Shown here in pieces: positions 1-7,316 of a stretch of 14,795 nt of DNA. The position numbers and the translations under genes were made by a program. The stretch comes from Acidobacteriota bacterium (GTDB lineage: Bacteria; Acidobacteriota; Terriglobia; Terriglobales; Acidobacteriaceae). The stretch covers positions 1 to 14,795 of the forward strand of contig JANXQR010000081.1 of the NCBI GenBank assembly GCA_025353435.1. The letters are read 5' to 3'. The notes beneath the pieces were generated by a model that did not search any database, was not told the origin of the DNA, and worked only from the letters and a program-made list of their open reading frames with translations. The stretch's first letter is position 1, and each line of letters starts with the position of its first letter.

Positions 1-189
1 GCCGAGAGCTTCTTGTGCCTGGATGGCGATGGATGTGGACTGGTGGGCTAGGCGATCCAGAATGCGGTGGCGGATGTCGGATTCCTGCAGTTGGAGGAGG
101 AGAAGGGCAAACAGGGCAATGGAGAGGATCTCGAGCAGGACGAGTCCGAGGAGCATTTGCCATCGAATGGAGCGCGGCCACCATCGCAT
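1..189 (-). CDS. Membrane protein N-terminus, probably a sensor histidine kinase (partial)
   Basis: Only the first 63 codons are present; the gene continues beyond the left edge. The protein starts MRWWPRSIRWQMLLG and has one strongly hydrophobic membrane segment at about residues 13-33. A charged stretch follows (QLQESDIRHRILDRLAHQ), probably the start of an extracytoplasmic or linker helix. A short basic-aromatic N-terminus, one membrane helix and a coiled segment are typical of two-component sensor kinases, but no kinase domain is in view, so the function is inferred from architecture only. The start is well supported: an AGG-type ribosome-binding site (GAGG, complement of 197-200) lies 7 bases upstream of the ATG at 189. 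It lies 73 bases downstream of the YpdA-like gene on the same strand and could be co-transcribed with it. Another single-pass signalling or transport protein remains possible. Confidence 0.6.
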   Translation of the reverse strand, partial: MRWWPRSIRWQMLLGLVLLEILSIALFALLLLQLQESDIRHRILDRLAHQSTSIAIQAQEALG

Positions 190-262
190 GTGTGGACCTC
201 AGAAAATTAAGGCATGCTGCGTGGCCCAGTGTATCGGAAAATCGGGTTCGCTTAACAGCAAA

Positions 263-1315
263 TCAGTTTGAGATGAGCGCCCGCGCGATCTGCTTTCCGT
301 GAAATCGACCATTCTCGATAAAGATTTCGTTGGTGCGGGAACCGGCAACAATGACTCCGGCCAGGTAGATGCCAGGCACGTTGCTTTCAAGCGTTTCAGG
401 ATTGCAAACCGGCTGGCGGTCGGGTCCCTCAAATCGCACTCCCATGCTTTCAAGAAAGGTGAAGTCGGGGCGATAGCCGGTGAGGGCGAAGACGAAGTGG
501 TTGGGCAGAACTTCGCGGCCGGTTGGAGTTTCAATGGTTGCGGAGTCGGGGGTGATTTCAATGACTCTGGAATTGAAGCAGGCGCGAATTTCGCTGTTCT
601 TGATGCGGTTTTCGATGTCGGGCTTGATCCAGTATTTGACGTGGCGGTGCATCTCTGGACCGCGGTGGACGAGCGTTACGCGGGCACCGTGGCGCCAGAG
701 TTCGAGGGCGGCGATGGCAGCGGAGTTTTTACCGCCGATGACGAGAACGTCGGTGCCGAAATAGGGGTGGGGGTCGTCGTAATAGTGATGGACCTTGGAC
801 AGGTTTTCGCCGGGCATGCCGCAGTAATTTGGGATGTCGTAGTAACCGGTGGCGACGATGAGCTTGCGGGCGAGTAGGACGTTTGTGCGGCCGAAGCGGT
901 CGATGAGATGGACAGAGAATACACCGTCGGCGCCGTCGACGCGCTCGACGCGCTGGTACTGGCGGACGTCGAGTTTGTAATGCGCGGCGACCTGGCGGTA
1001 GTACTCGAGGGCCTCATTTCGGCCGGGTTTGGCGTTGGGGCTGGGAAACGGGATTTCGCCGATCTCGAGGAGCTCCGAGGTGGTGAAAAACGTCATGTGC
1101 GAGGGGTAGTGAAATAAGGAGTTGCAGACGCAGCCTTTGTCGACGAGTACGGTGCGCAGGCCGGCGCGTTTTGCCTCGATGGCGCAGGAGAGGCCGGTGG
1201 GACCGGCGCCGATGACGAGGACGTCGAAGGACGAGTCGAGGAGAGATTTATCGCCCGGAGCAGGCATGGTTTGCGGTGTGGCATCCGGCACTGAATCGAG
1301 CGGGTAATCGGGCAT
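263..1315 (-). CDS. ypdA: YpdA-family FAD/NAD(P)H oxidoreductase, putative bacillithiol disulfide reductase
   Basis: A 350-residue thioredoxin-reductase-like flavoprotein. Seen: an FAD-binding Rossmann motif GAGPTG at residues 36-41, the FAD-domain motif VATGYYD at 154-160, a second dinucleotide-binding motif GGKNSA at 194-199, and a C-terminal FAD segment (PGIYLAGVIVAG). The segments NSLFHYPSHMTFFTTS and KPGRNEALEYYR are characteristic of YpdA (Bdr). In Firmicutes this enzyme reduces oxidised bacillithiol with NADPH in the cytoplasm. There is no CxxC redox pair as in true thioredoxin reductase. The cysteine expected within the first glycine motif is a threonine here (residue 40); Cys44 lies four residues on. 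The first 30 residues extend beyond the family's usual start. An in-frame ATG at 1267 (Met17) is an alternative, and neither start has a clear ribosome-binding site. It is divergent from vapB, with 93 bases between them. Confidence 0.85.
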   Translation of the reverse strand: MPDYPLDSVPDATPQTMPAPGDKSLLDSSFDVLVIGAGPTGLSCAIEAKRAGLRTVLVDKGCVCNSLFHYPSHMTFFTTSELLEIGEIPFPSPNAKPGRNEALEYYRQVAAHYKLDVRQYQRVERVDGADGVFSVHLIDRFGRTNVLLARKLIVATGYYDIPNYCGMPGENLSKVHHYYDDPHPYFGTDVLVIGGKNSAAIAALELWRHGARVTLVHRGPEMHRHVKYWIKPDIENRIKNSEIRACFNSRVIEITPDSATIETPTGREVLPNHFVFALTGYRPDFTFLESMGVRFEGPDRQPVCNPETLESNVPGIYLAGVIVAGSRTNEIFIENGRFHGKQIARALISN

Positions 1316-1348
1316 AGGTTTTTAGATTAGGGCATGGAGGGGGGAGGT

Positions 1349-1376
1349 TTGGATTGGAATGGGATGATGGTAGAAT
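1349..1376 (+). promoter_or_regulatory. Candidate vapBC promoter
   Basis: A TTGGAT element (1349-1354) and a TAGAAT element (1371-1376) are 16 bases apart, resembling sigma-70 -35 and -10 boxes. The start codon of vapB is 32 bases further on. The -10 element lies inside an exact tandem duplication of ATGGTAGA (1367-1374 and 1375-1382), and a third GGTAGA lies at 1398-1403. VapB-type antitoxins usually repress their own operon, so this repeated block is a reasonable operator candidate. Assignment is by eye only. Confidence 0.4.
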
Positions 1377-1408
1377 GGTAGATAACGGTGGTGGATAGGT
1401 AGACATCG

Positions 1409-1690
1409 ATGAGCCTAAATATCAAGGACGAGGAGATTCACGGACTGGTGAAGGAATTGGCTGCGCTGAAGGGTACCACCCTCACTTCCGCAGTTAGAGA
1501 TGCCGTGGAGAGTGCGATCGGGCGGGAGAGGGCCAGGCAGGGCAAGTCCCAGCTGCAAAACCGGAAGAAGCGGTCAGAGGTTTTGCAAGCGTTTGCTCGC
1601 GAATTCGTCAGCCGAGTCAAGGAGCCTATCGATATCCATTCCTGGGACATTGACAAGCTTCTCTACGATGAGAATGGACTCCCCAAATGA
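1409..1690 (+). CDS. vapB: VapB-type antitoxin (Rv0623-like)
   Basis: A 93-residue protein preceding, and overlapping by 4 bases, a PIN-domain toxin. The N-terminus (MSLNIKDEEIHGLVKELA, then a TTLTSAVRDAV segment) matches the ribbon-helix-helix-like DNA-binding part of Rv0623/VapB antitoxins. The C-terminus ends in LLYDENGLPK, the conserved tail of this family that binds the toxin (usually LGYDExGLP). Known of the family: it neutralises the cognate VapC ribonuclease and autoregulates the operon. Length is typical (about 80-95 aa). The ribosome-binding site is weak (AGG at 1397-1399). Identification rests on both the tail motif and the partner. Confidence 0.88.
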   Translation: MSLNIKDEEIHGLVKELAALKGTTLTSAVRDAVESAIGRERARQGKSQLQNRKKRSEVLQAFAREFVSRVKEPIDIHSWDIDKLLYDENGLPK

Positions 1691-2088
1691 TCGTGGACTC
1701 GTCGGCGCTGGTGGCCATGCTGCTGAATGAAGAGGACGGCGCGTTCTTGTGTCGCGCCATGGACGACCCGGAGATCGTTCGCATGTCCGCGGCGTCCTAC
1801 CTGGAGACTTCGATTGTCATCGACAAGTACCGCGATGCCGTGCTGACCGCGAGGCTGGATGACATGATTCTGGATTCGGAAATCGTAATCGAGCCGGTGA
1901 CGGTGGAACAGGCGCGGATTGCGCGAGAGGCATATCGCAACTACGGCAAGGGCAGCGGGCACCGGGCGAATCTGAATTTTGGCGATTGTTTCAGTTACGC
2001 GCTGGCGCGGGTGAAGCGGGAGCCGATACTTTTCAAGGGCGACGATTTCGGGCATACGGATCTTCGGTCGGCGCTGGAAGTGCTTTGA
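1687..2088 (+). CDS. vapC: VapC toxin, PIN-domain ribonuclease
   Basis: A 133-residue PIN-domain protein. It opens MIVDSSALVAML, giving the first acidic metal ligand Asp4. Others are Glu40 (in SYLETS), Asp100 (in NFGDCFSYA) and Asp119 (in KGDDF). This is the full acidic set used by VapC toxins to bind Mg2+/Mn2+ and cleave RNA, often tRNA or rRNA; the target cannot be read from the sequence. The start codon overlaps the vapB stop as ATGA (1687-1690), the usual arrangement for translational coupling, and no separate strong ribosome-binding site is needed. The gene appears intact, without frameshift or missing catalytic residue. The next gene starts only a few bases after its stop and may be read through from the same promoter. 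Confidence 0.93.
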   Translation: MIVDSSALVAMLLNEEDGAFLCRAMDDPEIVRMSAASYLETSIVIDKYRDAVLTARLDDMILDSEIVIEPVTVEQARIAREAYRNYGKGSGHRANLNFGDCFSYALARVKREPILFKGDDFGHTDLRSALEVL

Positions 2089-2095
2089 TTTGAAT

Positions 2096-3214
2096 ATGTT
2101 TTGGCCTATGAAGCTCTCCAACGGGGTTGCGGCAGCAGTCTTGCTGGCATCGGCTAAGTTGTACGCGCAATTGGAAGATACCGATGCGGCGACGAGGGCA
2201 AAATGCGAGGAGTACTTGAAGGTTCCGCTTCCGGAAGAGGCAGCGCAAGTGAATGCGCGTGCGAAGTGGCCTGGCTGCGATTCGTACAAAGAGTATTCAG
2301 GGATTGGGACCGCGGTCGACTACGCGGGCTCGCGAGCTTGCGCTTGGCAAGAGCGACCGGCCAAACTCGCTGACCTTGGTCCCCGATACACCAAGGCGAG
2401 CGTTCTTGGGGGCGCGGCCATGCTGGCGGTGCTCTATGCGAACGGTGAAGGCGTAAAGAGGGACTTTCAACTGGCGCTGCGATTTGCGTGCGAAGCGGGT
2501 GGAGCCCCAGCCGAGATCCGTATCCGAATAGAGCACCTCGAATCGATGCGTGCGAAACCTTCAGATCCAAGCTCAAAGTTCGAATTTTGCGACGACATTA
2601 CCAGCGGGTTCATGGAAGGGTTTTGCGCTTCGTACGGTAGCGAAATGGCTGATCAGAAACGGTACGAGAAAATACGACAGCTCAAAGCGGGAATGACAGA
2701 GGGACAACGGCAATCTTTCAATGTCCTCGTCAAGGCACAGGAGGCGTACTCGCGCGCACACGCGAAAGGCGAAATCGATCTGAGTGGGACTGCGCGCGCG
2801 ATGCTCCAGATCGATGCGGAGCAGACTCTGGCCGAGGATTTTCTCGAAGCACTCAAATCCTATGAGAGCAGTTCGAGATTTCCTTCGGGTACGACGAACG
2901 AATATCGCGATGCCGACTCGCAACTCAACTCCGTGTACCGCCAAGCGATCGCGGATGCCGAGGCGCACCGGGCGGAGTATGGAGCGATACAGCCGGAGGG
3001 CGTACGCAGCGCGGAACGAGCATGGCTGAAGTATCGAGATGCATGGATTGCATTTGCAGGGCTTCGATATCCGAGGGTTACTGCCGAATCATGGCTGACA
3101 TTGCTCACCAAGGATCGAACTTCCATCCTCGACGGCTCATTTTGCGATATGGATGCAGTGGAAGGAAAATGCGGGCAGGGAGGCGACACGTGGAAACCGA
3201 GTCCGCTACCCTAG
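2096..3214 (+). CDS. Secreted protein with Sel1-like segment and LprI/DUF1311 domain
   Basis: About 372 residues. The N-terminus has a signal-peptide-like segment (MKLSNGVAAAVLLAS, then LYA-Q), so the product is probably periplasmic. Residues about 106-140 (AMLAVLYANGEGVKRD, then ALRFACEAG) look like one Sel1/TPR-like repeat. Residues about 277-320 carry the LprI/DUF1311 signature: SQLNSVYRQA, then AERAWLKYRDAW. The stretch CDDITSGFMEGFC at about 165-177 and the helix after it resemble the start of a second, degenerate LprI-like unit. Family members include lysozyme-inhibitor-like LprI of mycobacteria; most are uncharacterised. It follows vapC by 7 bases. The start is uncertain: ATG at 2096 is used here, but ATG at 2108 gives a neater signal peptide and neither has a clear ribosome-binding site. 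A TTG at 2090 is also in frame. Confidence 0.75.
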   Translation: MFWPMKLSNGVAAAVLLASAKLYAQLEDTDAATRAKCEEYLKVPLPEEAAQVNARAKWPGCDSYKEYSGIGTAVDYAGSRACAWQERPAKLADLGPRYTKASVLGGAAMLAVLYANGEGVKRDFQLALRFACEAGGAPAEIRIRIEHLESMRAKPSDPSSKFEFCDDITSGFMEGFCASYGSEMADQKRYEKIRQLKAGMTEGQRQSFNVLVKAQEAYSRAHAKGEIDLSGTARAMLQIDAEQTLAEDFLEALKSYESSSRFPSGTTNEYRDADSQLNSVYRQAIADAEAHRAEYGAIQPEGVRSAERAWLKYRDAWIAFAGLRYPRVTAESWLTLLTKDRTSILDGSFCDMDAVEGKCGQGGDTWKPSPLP

Positions 3215-3217
3215 AAT
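3212..3217 (+). promoter_or_regulatory. Candidate -10 element of the fumarase gene
   Basis: TAGAAT stands 25 bases upstream of the fumarase ATG and overlaps the stop codon of the preceding gene. No convincing -35 box is seen 16-18 bases upstream. The same hexamer recurs ahead of vapB, mqnC and the DUF3309 gene. Confidence 0.3.
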
Positions 3218-3242
3218 GTTGAGCCATTCGAGGGAGTAATCC

Positions 3243-4772
3243 ATGATCGTCATCAAGCAGCAGGATTTGATCGACAGCGTTGCGGGCGCGCTGCAGTTCA
3301 TCAGCTATTACCACCCGCTGGATTTTATCGAGAGCCTGGCGCGGGCTTATGAGAAGGAGCAGTCGCATGCAGCGAAGGATGCGATGGCGCAGATCCTGAT
3401 CAACAGTCGCATGTGCGCTGAGGGGCATCGGCCGATCTGCCAGGATACGGGGATTGTGAATGTGTTTCTCAAGGTCGGGATGGAAGTGAGGTTTGAGGGA
3501 CCTTCAGGCGAAAGCCCCACGATGACATTGCAGCAGATTGTCGATGAAGGGGTTCGCAAGGCTTATCTCGATCCTGACAACACGCTGCGGGCTTCACTGC
3601 AGGCCGATCCGGCGGGCGCGCGCAAGAACACCAAGGACAACACGCCGTCGGTTGTGAATGTGGAATTGGTGCCTGGCAACACGGTGGAGGTCACAGTGGC
3701 GGCGAAGGGTGGGGGGTCGGAAGCGAAGAGCAAGTTTGCCATGCTGAATCCGTCCGACTCGGTGGTGGAGTGGGTGCTGAAGACGGTGCCGACGATGGGT
3801 GCTGGATGGTGTCCGCCGGGGATGCTCGGAATCGGCATCGGCGGCACGGCGGAGAAAGCGATGCTGCTGGCAAAACAGTCGCTGATGGATCCGATTGATA
3901 TTCAGGACCTGATTGTGCGCGGCCCGGTCACCACTGCGGAAAAGCTGCGCGTGGAAATCTACGACAAGGTGAATCGCCTCGGCATTGGGGCACAGGGTTT
4001 GGGCGGATTGACGACGGTGTTGGATGTGAAGGTGCTGGACACGCCGGCGCATGCGGCGAATCTGCCGGTGGCGATGATTCCGAATTGCGCGGCTACGCGG
4101 CATGCACATTTGGTGCTGGATGGAAGCGGCCCGGTGTATCTCGATCCGCCGAGTCTGGAGAATTGGCCGAAGATTACCTATGACCCGACGGGCGCGCGGC
4201 GAGTGAATCTCGACACGGTGACGCGCCAAGATGCGGCAACGTGGAAGCCGGGTGAAGTGTTGCTGCTGAGCGGCAAGCTGCTGACCGGGCGCGACGCGGC
4301 ACACAAGCGCATGACCGATATGCTCACCCGCGGAGAGAAGCTGCCGGTGGATTTCAACGGCCGCTTTATTTACTACGTTGGGCCAGTGGACGCGGTGCGC
4401 GACGAGGTGATTGGGCCCGCGGGTCCGACGACGGCGACGCGCATGGACAAGTTCACGAGGCAGATGCTGAAGGAGACGGGCCTGCTTGGCATGGTGGGCA
4501 AGGCGGAGCGCGGGCCAGCGGCGATTGAGGCCATCAAGGAATTCGGCGCAGTGTATTTGATGGCGGTGGGCGGCGCTGCGTACCTGGTGTCGAAGGCGAT
4601 CATGAGTTCGAGGCGACTGGCGTTTGACGATCTGGGCATGGAAGGGATCTACGAGTTCGAGGTGAAGGATATGCCGGTGACGGTGGCTGTGGATTCGAAG
4701 GGCACGAGCGTACACCAGACTGGGCCGGCGGAGTGGCAACAGCGCATTGGCGGAGTGCCGATACTGCAGTAA
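3243..4772 (+). CDS. fum: Fumarate hydratase, class I (Fe-S dependent)
   Basis: A 509-residue single-chain class I fumarase that hydrates fumarate to L-malate in the cytoplasm (TCA cycle). The three cysteines expected to bind the [4Fe-4S] cluster are seen: Cys66 (PICQDTG), Cys190 (GWCPPGMLGIGIGG) and Cys282 (IPNCAATRHAH). Their spacing is close to that of Cys105/224/318 in E. coli FumA. The alpha-type region (GGGSE motif near 158-162) is fused to the beta-type region, which contains SGKLLTGRDAAHKRM near 344-358. Class II fumarase motifs are absent, so this is the oxygen-sensitive type. The start is supported by AGGGAG at 3231-3236, six bases before the ATG. Related enzymes of this fold include L(+)-tartrate dehydratase and mesaconase; fumarase is the most likely role given the full-length one-chain architecture. 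It converges with the glycosidase gene, with only 22 bases between them and no terminator seen. Confidence 0.93.
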   Translation: MIVIKQQDLIDSVAGALQFISYYHPLDFIESLARAYEKEQSHAAKDAMAQILINSRMCAEGHRPICQDTGIVNVFLKVGMEVRFEGPSGESPTMTLQQIVDEGVRKAYLDPDNTLRASLQADPAGARKNTKDNTPSVVNVELVPGNTVEVTVAAKGGGSEAKSKFAMLNPSDSVVEWVLKTVPTMGAGWCPPGMLGIGIGGTAEKAMLLAKQSLMDPIDIQDLIVRGPVTTAEKLRVEIYDKVNRLGIGAQGLGGLTTVLDVKVLDTPAHAANLPVAMIPNCAATRHAHLVLDGSGPVYLDPPSLENWPKITYDPTGARRVNLDTVTRQDAATWKPGEVLLLSGKLLTGRDAAHKRMTDMLTRGEKLPVDFNGRFIYYVGPVDAVRDEVIGPAGPTTATRMDKFTRQMLKETGLLGMVGKAERGPAAIEAIKEFGAVYLMAVGGAAYLVSKAIMSSRRLAFDDLGMEGIYEFEVKDMPVTVAVDSKGTSVHQTGPAEWQQRIGGVPILQ

Positions 4773-4794
4773 GCGACGGCAGTTCCAGCAATGT

Positions 4795-6321
4795 TTAGTC
4801 GGCACGGCGTGTGGCGTGGACGACTATGTCCTGGCTGAAAGGTGGCAACGCTAGCTCGCCTTTGATGCCACCCTGCATCGCAATAGCTGGGGAATATAGG
4901 CCTGTTACTGGCGAGTAAATCGACACATCATAATTGCCGGCCGGAAGCGACAGAGAAACGCTGCCACTGATCGTTTCTCCAGCTGCGGGGTCGGTTACTT
5001 CACGCGCATCGGCGAGATAGGCGACGTAATCGCGCCCTGAAATGGAAAGGCCTGAGACGACCAGATTTGCTGGGGAGTTGGCGATCCAAGTCGTGTCCGG
5101 CTTGGAGTGGATGAAGTCGGATGCGGCGATGAACTCAGAAAGCTGCTGCATCCAGCTGCGGATCCCTTGTTGCGATGCGCGGGTGCCACGCTCATTACCG
5201 ACCGTAATTGAAAAATCGATGTAGTCGTAGTGGCAGCCATTCATCAGCGCTGTCCATGCCCGTTTGCGATGAATGGTCCAGCCAGTGGTGTCGCGATACA
5301 TGCTGGCGGCATTATCTTCATCGAGAACCGCTGGCTTGGGAGATACGTAGGCCGCTTTGCAGAATTGCGCAACCTGGTCGAGCCGCAATTCCTTCGACAT
5401 GAAGTTGCCCATGTCATAGACATGACCCGCAAAAGTGGTCTCGGGAAGTGGATGAACATTGACAATATCGAGCATTTGGCCGGCGAAGCCTGCATCCTGG
5501 GGGAAGACGTTTTTGGCGCCGTAATTAAAGGCCTGCTGGCCTGAAAGGAGATGCGGCCGGCCCGACCGCTGCATCTCGTCGCGCATGACTTTGGCCATCT
5601 CTGCCTGCCACGCGTCGACATCCGCGGGAGTGGCGTGCCCCGGAACACCGCCCCCGGGCTCATTGCAGATTTCGTAGTACACGTTGTCGTATCCGCTGGT
5701 TTCCTCAATGACCTTGCGCGCGAAGGCTCGCTGTCTTTTTACCAACTCCGAATCCTTCAGCGATATGTAGTCTTCCCATTCGACGTGGCCCACACTCTGC
5801 TTGTTGTTGTCTTTACGGAGCGGGTTCAACTCCCACACGCCATCTGCATACGTGTTGCTGAACACCGTAAGCTCCACCACGATGCCCCGTTTTGAGGCGG
5901 CATCGAGGAACTTATGGAGGCGCTCGAAATACTCGGGATTCCATTGATCCAGATCGTATATGGGTTCGCCGTCCAGCGCTTTGCCTGGACCGCTGCGAAC
6001 GAACGGTGCAATGTAGTCGGGAGACTCGGGCTTGCATGGGGAAGAGGGATTTCGCGCGCTTTGCAACTCGCGATAGAGCAGGAAGGTGCGTGTCACGGTC
6101 ATTTTGTGGGCGACAGCATCGTCAAGATATTTTTCAAAATCGAACGGGCGATTGATGACGGAACCGTAGTGTTCGCTGGCTGAAACCAATGCCAGGGGCT
6201 GATTTCGAAAGAGCAGATACTTCGGATTTTGTGGGTTGATTCGGACCGCTTCGGGCGATTGTGCGAGGCTCGTCCATCCAAGCCCGACGATTAGTACCGC
6301 AAAACCGATTCCACGAATCAC
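4795..6321 (-). CDS. Secreted glycoside hydrolase, clan GH-A-like TIM barrel
   Basis: A 508-residue exported protein. Residues 1-21 are a signal peptide (IRGIGFAVLIVGLGWTSLAQ). A TIM-barrel-like region spans about 25-400. YYEICNEP at 215-222 places Glu221 as the probable acid/base (the Asn-Glu pair at the end of strand 4 in clan GH-A). Glu335 in AVLDEDNA is a candidate nucleophile. A beta-rich C-terminal module (about 410-508, including SVSLSLPAGNYDVSIYSP) resembles the accessory domain of GH5- and DUF4038-like enzymes. The substrate cannot be read from the sequence; a plant or microbial polysaccharide is likely. The start is GTG, and the codon immediately upstream is an in-frame TAG (6324-6322), so the gene cannot begin further upstream. 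A GGGGG run lies just before it. It is convergent with fumarase and downstream of the beta-barrel gene, but separated from it by a terminator. Confidence 0.8.
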   Translation of the reverse strand: MIRGIGFAVLIVGLGWTSLAQSPEAVRINPQNPKYLLFRNQPLALVSASEHYGSVINRPFDFEKYLDDAVAHKMTVTRTFLLYRELQSARNPSSPCKPESPDYIAPFVRSGPGKALDGEPIYDLDQWNPEYFERLHKFLDAASKRGIVVELTVFSNTYADGVWELNPLRKDNNKQSVGHVEWEDYISLKDSELVKRQRAFARKVIEETSGYDNVYYEICNEPGGGVPGHATPADVDAWQAEMAKVMRDEMQRSGRPHLLSGQQAFNYGAKNVFPQDAGFAGQMLDIVNVHPLPETTFAGHVYDMGNFMSKELRLDQVAQFCKAAYVSPKPAVLDEDNAASMYRDTTGWTIHRKRAWTALMNGCHYDYIDFSITVGNERGTRASQQGIRSWMQQLSEFIAASDFIHSKPDTTWIANSPANLVVSGLSISGRDYVAYLADAREVTDPAAGETISGSVSLSLPAGNYDVSIYSPVTGLYSPAIAMQGGIKGELALPPFSQDIVVHATRRAD

Positions 6322-6509
6322 CTACGCCCCCGTTCCTAGTTCTCGACACAGATTCAACAATGCGCGGATCCCAAAAGGGGTTCGGTATTCGCGAAGGAAG
6401 CAGTGCCTACGCATCAGGCCATCAGATATTAGCGACCATGATGTGAATCGTCAATGCGGATGAATTTTCATTTGGCTCAAGACGCCAATGGGCCCAAATA
6501 AATAGGGAA

Positions 6510-6537
6510 GGCGCAATCCGCATGTGCGAATTGCGCC
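6510..6537 (-). terminator. Palindromic terminator after the beta-barrel gene
   Basis: The arms GGCGCAAT (6510-6517) and ATTGCGCC (6530-6537) pair perfectly. After one C/A mismatch, CGCA and TGCG continue the stem, leaving a 2-base loop. On the minus strand the hairpin is followed by an imperfect T-rich run (reading TTCCCTATTTATTT), 30 bases past the stop of the beta-barrel gene. On the plus strand a TTTGTTTCGATCCCCTTTTT run follows, so it could also stop antisense transcription. Confidence 0.65.
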
Positions 6538-6566
6538 CATTTGTTTCGATCCCCTTTTTCCCGTCC

Positions 6567-7316
6567 CTACTGCTTTCCGAACCGGAACACGAATCCAGCC
6601 GTAAATCCGCGGCTGTATTGCATCGTGGAGCCAAAGCCGGTGAAGAGGTATTCCGGTGACAGGCGCAGTCCAATCGCAGGGGAAAGATTGTACTCACCGG
6701 AGACGGCAACGCTGGCCGCAAACGAGCCGCCGTCGGGGTATATTCCGAGCGTCTTGGACCCAAAGCCGTTAGTGTCGCCTGAGAAGTTGCCGAGGGCGTA
6801 ACCGCCCAATGCACGGCCGGAGATTGAGTATCGCGGCTGCATGTAAAAGCGGTAGGTAGGTCCGCCCATTAAGGTGTAGGTGCTAATGGCCGGACGCGTA
6901 ATCGAGGAGGAGTTCAGGCCGACAAACGCTGTGCCGTAGTATCCCCGAAAGTCCGCGGTGGCACCGAGGCGCTGGCTGTAGTAGCGTGTGAGGCCGGTGT
7001 TCCAGGCGTAATAGGTGACGCGCTGCAGATTGGGCCCAGGAATGAATCGCGCGTATCCCATGTCGAGATTTGCCTCGTAGAGATGCGAATAGACTTCCTT
7101 GATGGCCTGAATACGGCGCTGCTCCCGGCGAGCGTGAATGCGGGCCTGCACGCTGATGGCACCTTGATTCTGGGCTTCGGCGGAGGGTTGCTGCTGGCTG
7201 GCTTGCGGCGCTGATTCGGCGGGATTGCTGCTCGAGCTGGCGGCTTGAGCAAAAGCGAGGTGCGCGGCGGGCAATCCCAGAGCCAGCGCGAGAGCAAGGC
7301 GACGAAAAGAATACAT
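6567..7316 (-). CDS. Outer-membrane beta-barrel protein
   Basis: A 249-residue exported protein. The signal peptide is MYSFRRLALALALGLPAAH, cleaved near AFAQA. A Ser/Gln/Ala-rich low-complexity linker (about 25-50) and a charged helix (RIHARREQRRIQAIKEVY) come next. The rest is alternating aromatic/glycine beta strands, for example TYYAWNTGLTRYYS, YRFYMQPRYSISGRA and LRLSPEYLFTGFG, ending GFVFRFGKQ, as in small porin-like or OmpA-like barrels. A specific cargo or role cannot be assigned. An in-frame ATG at 7409 exists, but the one at 7316 directly precedes the signal peptide and has GGAGG about 13 bases upstream, so it was chosen. It is divergent from the cytochrome c gene, with a 370-base gap between them. 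Confidence 0.8.
   Translation of the reverse strand: MYSFRRLALALALGLPAAHLAFAQAASSSSNPAESAPQASQQQPSAEAQNQGAISVQARIHARREQRRIQAIKEVYSHLYEANLDMGYARFIPGPNLQRVTYYAWNTGLTRYYSQRLGATADFRGYYGTAFVGLNSSSITRPAISTYTLMGGPTYRFYMQPRYSISGRALGGYALGNFSGDTNGFGSKTLGIYPDGGSFAASVAVSGEYNLSPAIGLRLSPEYLFTGFGSTMQYSRGFTAGFVFRFGKQ

Noticed and set aside
299..877. A 192-codon plus-strand frame opposite the YpdA-like gene
   Set aside because: Mirror of a clear flavoprotein; Gly/Val/Asp-rich with no motif.
1663..2289. A 208-codon minus-strand frame opposite vapC
   Set aside because: Antisense to an intact PIN-domain gene with all catalytic residues; no motif in the product.
3594..4805. A 403-codon open frame on the minus strand opposite fumarase
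   Set aside because: It lies fully antisense to a well-conserved fumarase, and its product is His/Arg-rich and of low complexity, as expected from the mirror of GC-rich codons.
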